Shown here one piece after another: positions 62,403 through 64,000 of a DNA stretch of 64,000 nt; position 1 is the stretch's first letter, and every line of letters begins with the position of its first letter. Where the stretch lies: the NCBI GenBank assembly GCA_963829705.1, contig CAWHJN010000005.1, positions 1,550,001-1,614,000 on the forward strand, written 5' to 3'. A model generated the notes under the pieces. The model saw nothing but the letters and a program-made list of their open reading frames with translations. It had not been told where the DNA came from and did not search any database. The DNA is from CAWHJN01 sp963829705 (GTDB lineage: Bacteria; Bacteroidota; Rhodothermia; Rhodothermales; BA12). Position numbers and translations under genes: made by a program.

Positions 62403-63572
62403 CGCGTCCACGAGGGCGTGGAAAAACCGCTCGACGTCGTCCGACGTGTTCCACACGAACGGGGCGAGGCGCAGCACCCGATCCTGGCGGCTGTCCACGT
62501 AGATCTGCCTCGTCTTCAGGTACTCGGCGATGCGGAAAGCGTCGGGCACGGCCAGCACCAGCATCGCGGCCCGCCGCTCGGCGTCAAGGGGCGTCACGAC
62601 GGGGATGCCGTGCGTTTCGGCCAGCATGAGGGCGTCGCCGGTGAGCGCGCGGATGTGCGCGGCGACGTTGTCCAGACCGGCATCGAGCAGCACGCGCAGC
62701 CCCTCGACGCTGTGGTAGAGCGGGGCGATGGCCGTGGTGCCGCCCAGAAAGCGGCGGCGCACGTCGGGGTGCGGAGCGGGTGCGGCCTCGAAGCCGAACG
62801 GATCGGCGTCGCCGAACCAGCCCGTCAGGCGCGGCGTGAGGTCGAGGCCAGGGCGGAGGTACACGAACGTGTTGCCGGATGAGCCACAGCCTTCCTTCAG
62901 CAGCCCGCCCATGTACACGTCCACGTCCAGCGCCTGCACGTCAAGCGGCATCTGCGCCGAGGCGTGGTAGCCGTCGAGCGCGAGCAGCCCGCCGCCCTCG
63001 TGGACGCGCGCGGCGAGGCGACGCACGAACCCATCCGTCAGCTTCTCGCCCGTCGTGAAGCCGACGTGCGACACCACCACCAGCGCCGTGTCGGACCGGA
63101 CGGCCGACAGCAGCGCGTCTTCATCGATGAGGTCGCCTGGACCGTTCTCCACGACGGCGACATCGAGGTTCAGCCCCTCATCCCACCGCTGCACGTTGTG
63201 GAGCACGGAGGGGAACGCACCCGCCGTGGTGACGACGTGCCGCCCACACGCCCACACCTCCGGGGCCGAAAGCAGCGCCTGCACCGTCCAATGCACACTC
63301 GGCTGCATGATGACGCTGCCCGGTGGCGCGTTCAGCATCGGTGCAACGAATGCATCGCCGAGGTACGCGGGCAGCGTCCACCAGCCGACTTTCTCATTCG
63401 AGCCGGGCCGCCAATGGTTCGGTACCTCGTTCCACGCATCGACGCCGCGTGCCCGCCAGTCGTCCACGAACGCCTCCATCATCGCCGGGACGGTCTTCGG
63501 CATCAGCCCGTGCGTAAACGCGCGCAACTCGACGGCAGGCGGGGCGGGGTGGAAGAAGGCGTTGCGGAGCAT
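62346..63572 (-). CDS. PLP-dependent class V aminotransferase, kynureninase-like
   Basis: A 408-residue fold type I PLP enzyme of the class V group. The PLP aspartate lies in LLALDGYHASAQMPLD and the Schiff-base lysine in YMGGLLKEGCGSSG; WNEVPNHWRPG, VVTTAGAFPSVLHN and RLAPFVWNTSDDVERFFHAL are further family segments. The pattern resembles kynureninase, but substrate cannot be fixed. The ATG at 63572 follows a leader with the GTTGGAG-type repeat. Its 3' end overlaps MtfA by 57 bp. Confidence 0.85.
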   Translation of the reverse strand: MLRNAFFHPAPPAVELRAFTHGLMPKTVPAMMEAFVDDWRARGVDAWNEVPNHWRPGSNEKVGWWTLPAYLGDAFVAPMLNAPPGSVIMQPSVHWTVQALLSAPEVWACGRHVVTTAGAFPSVLHNVQRWDEGLNLDVAVVENGPGDLIDEDALLSAVRSDTALVVVSHVGFTTGEKLTDGFVRRLAARVHEGGGLLALDGYHASAQMPLDVQALDVDVYMGGLLKEGCGSSGNTFVYLRPGLDLTPRLTGWFGDADPFGFEAAPAPHPDVRRRFLGGTTAIAPLYHSVEGLRVLLDAGLDNVAAHIRALTGDALMLAETHGIPVVTPLDAERRAAMLVLAVPDAFRIAEYLKTRQIYVDSRQDRVLRLAPFVWNTSDDVERFFHALVDALRTGAYLSLPLHRSGPVT

Positions 63573-63599
63573 GAGGAGGCTGTAAGTTGGAGAAGCAGG

Positions 63600-63639
63600 G
63601 CCCTTCCAATCTCCAACCTCGAACCGCCAACTTCCAACA
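63600..63639. repeat. GTTGGAG-type intergenic repeat copy between rpmA and the aminotransferase gene
   Basis: On the minus strand GTTGGAAGTTGGCGGTTCGA continues as GGTTGGAGATTGGAAGG. GGCGGTTCGAGGTTGGAG is nearly the same as GGCGGTTAGAGGTTAGGAG at 5271-5289. It lies after the rpmA terminator and before the aminotransferase start. Confidence 0.55.
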
Positions 63640-63640
63640 G

Positions 63641-63676
63641 AAAAACGCCCCTGCACCCGAAAGCGCAGAGGCGTTT
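63641..63676 (-). terminator. Intrinsic terminator after rpmA
   Basis: On the minus strand AAACGCCTCTGC, a short loop, GCAGGGGCG and TTTTT follow rpmA. The stem has one C-A mismatch and ends in five T residues. Location 20 bp after the rpmA stop supports function. Confidence 0.85.
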
Positions 63677-63696
63677 AAAGTAGAGAGCGAAAACGC

Positions 63697-63957
63697 TCAC
63701 GCATCGACGGGGTCGATGTGGACGAAGCTGCGGTTGTTGCGGCCTTTCGCGAAGCGCACCGTGCCGGTGGCCTTGGCGAAGAGCGTGTCGTCGCCGCCAC
63801 GGCCCACGTTCGTGCCGGGGTGGTGCTTGGTACCGCGCTGCCGGACGATGATCGAGCCCGCGTGAATGGTCTCGCCGCCGTAGGCTTTGACGCCCAGCAT
63901 CTTCGGGTTGGAGTCGCGTCCGTTCTTGGTAGAACCTACGCCTTTCTTATGTGCCAT
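63697..63957 (-). CDS. rpmA: 50S ribosomal protein L27
   Basis: A component of the large ribosomal subunit near the peptidyl transferase center. The 86-residue protein reads MAHKKGVGSTKNGRDSNPKM, LGVKAYGGETIHAGSIIVRQ, RGTKHHPGTNVGRGGDDTLF, the standard L27 sequence without the N-terminal extension cleaved in Firmicutes. rplU normally precedes it and would lie beyond the right edge. The leader up to the window end is C/T-rich (CCCTCCAACCTGCCCTTCC). Confidence 0.98.
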   Translation of the reverse strand: MAHKKGVGSTKNGRDSNPKMLGVKAYGGETIHAGSIIVRQRGTKHHPGTNVGRGGDDTLFAKATGTVRFAKGRNNRSFVHIDPVDA

Positions 63958-64000
63958 CGTTCTTGGAGTTTTGGAAGGGCAGGTTGGAGGGGAGATCCAA

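Overview
The window is about 64 kb of GC-rich DNA, densely and bidirectionally coded. It most likely comes from a member of the Rhodothermota (Rhodothermales), the high-GC relatives of Bacteroidota. The evidence is the type IX secretion translocon SprA at the left edge, two secreted proteins with type A T9SS C-terminal sorting domains, a Bacteroidota-type cluster (GT5-only 'glycogen synthase', DUF4270 lipoprotein, outer membrane protein), Bacteroidota-style LptD, DUF4175, DUF2851 and DUF3467 proteins, and an almost complete lack of Shine-Dalgarno sequences. No tRNA, rRNA, CRISPR array, phage or insertion sequence was recognised.

Left part (1-24.6 kb). Partial sprA diverges from a lipoprotein, an SDR and a saccharopine-dehydrogenase-like gene. 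The recombination/replication cluster dnaX-ebfC-recR follows. Divergent to dnaX is a two-gene putative DNA repair cassette: a radical SAM protein with HhH domain and a C-terminal beta-clamp motif, plus its DUF4130/TIGR03915-type partner. Then come two FG-GAP T9SS cargo genes (the first frameshifted), an ECF sigma factor coupled to a Ser/Thr kinase with TPRs, a frameshifted lon, a hybrid histidine kinase, cystathionine beta-synthase and DUF3467.

Middle (24.6-46.5 kb). Envelope and central metabolism: an LptF/LptG-type permease, sucC, a GNAT, a BON protein; the minus-strand run enolase - FtsB/DivIC - ROK kinase - LptD; the run DUF4270 - outer membrane protein - TPR protein ending in a clear terminator; the GT5-only protein; a giant DUF4175 coiled-coil protein; and a tight plus-strand run glgC - lipoprotein - TonB-dependent receptor.

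Right part (46.5-64 kb). HDOD, a small monooxygenase, DUF2851, pyrF, an acyl-CoA dehydrogenase, hemH with an overlapping methyltransferase, a frameshifted Tat-type amidase, phoH, dapF, PpiD-like PPIase, a FliA/WhiG-family sigma factor with a GCCGATAA element upstream, MtfA-like peptidase, a kynureninase-like aminotransferase and rpmA.

Cross-cutting observations: start codons are preceded by C/T-rich leaders; a short GTTGGAG-type repeat recurs between genes; two REP-like elements are present; and three single-base frameshifts (T9SS cargo, lon, amidase) suggest either sequence errors or real decay. The best candidate for an under-described system is the radical SAM/DUF4130 pair with its clamp-binding tail. 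Next is the GT5-only/DUF4270/outer-membrane-protein cluster, whose 'glycogen synthase' lacks the ADP-glucose motif.
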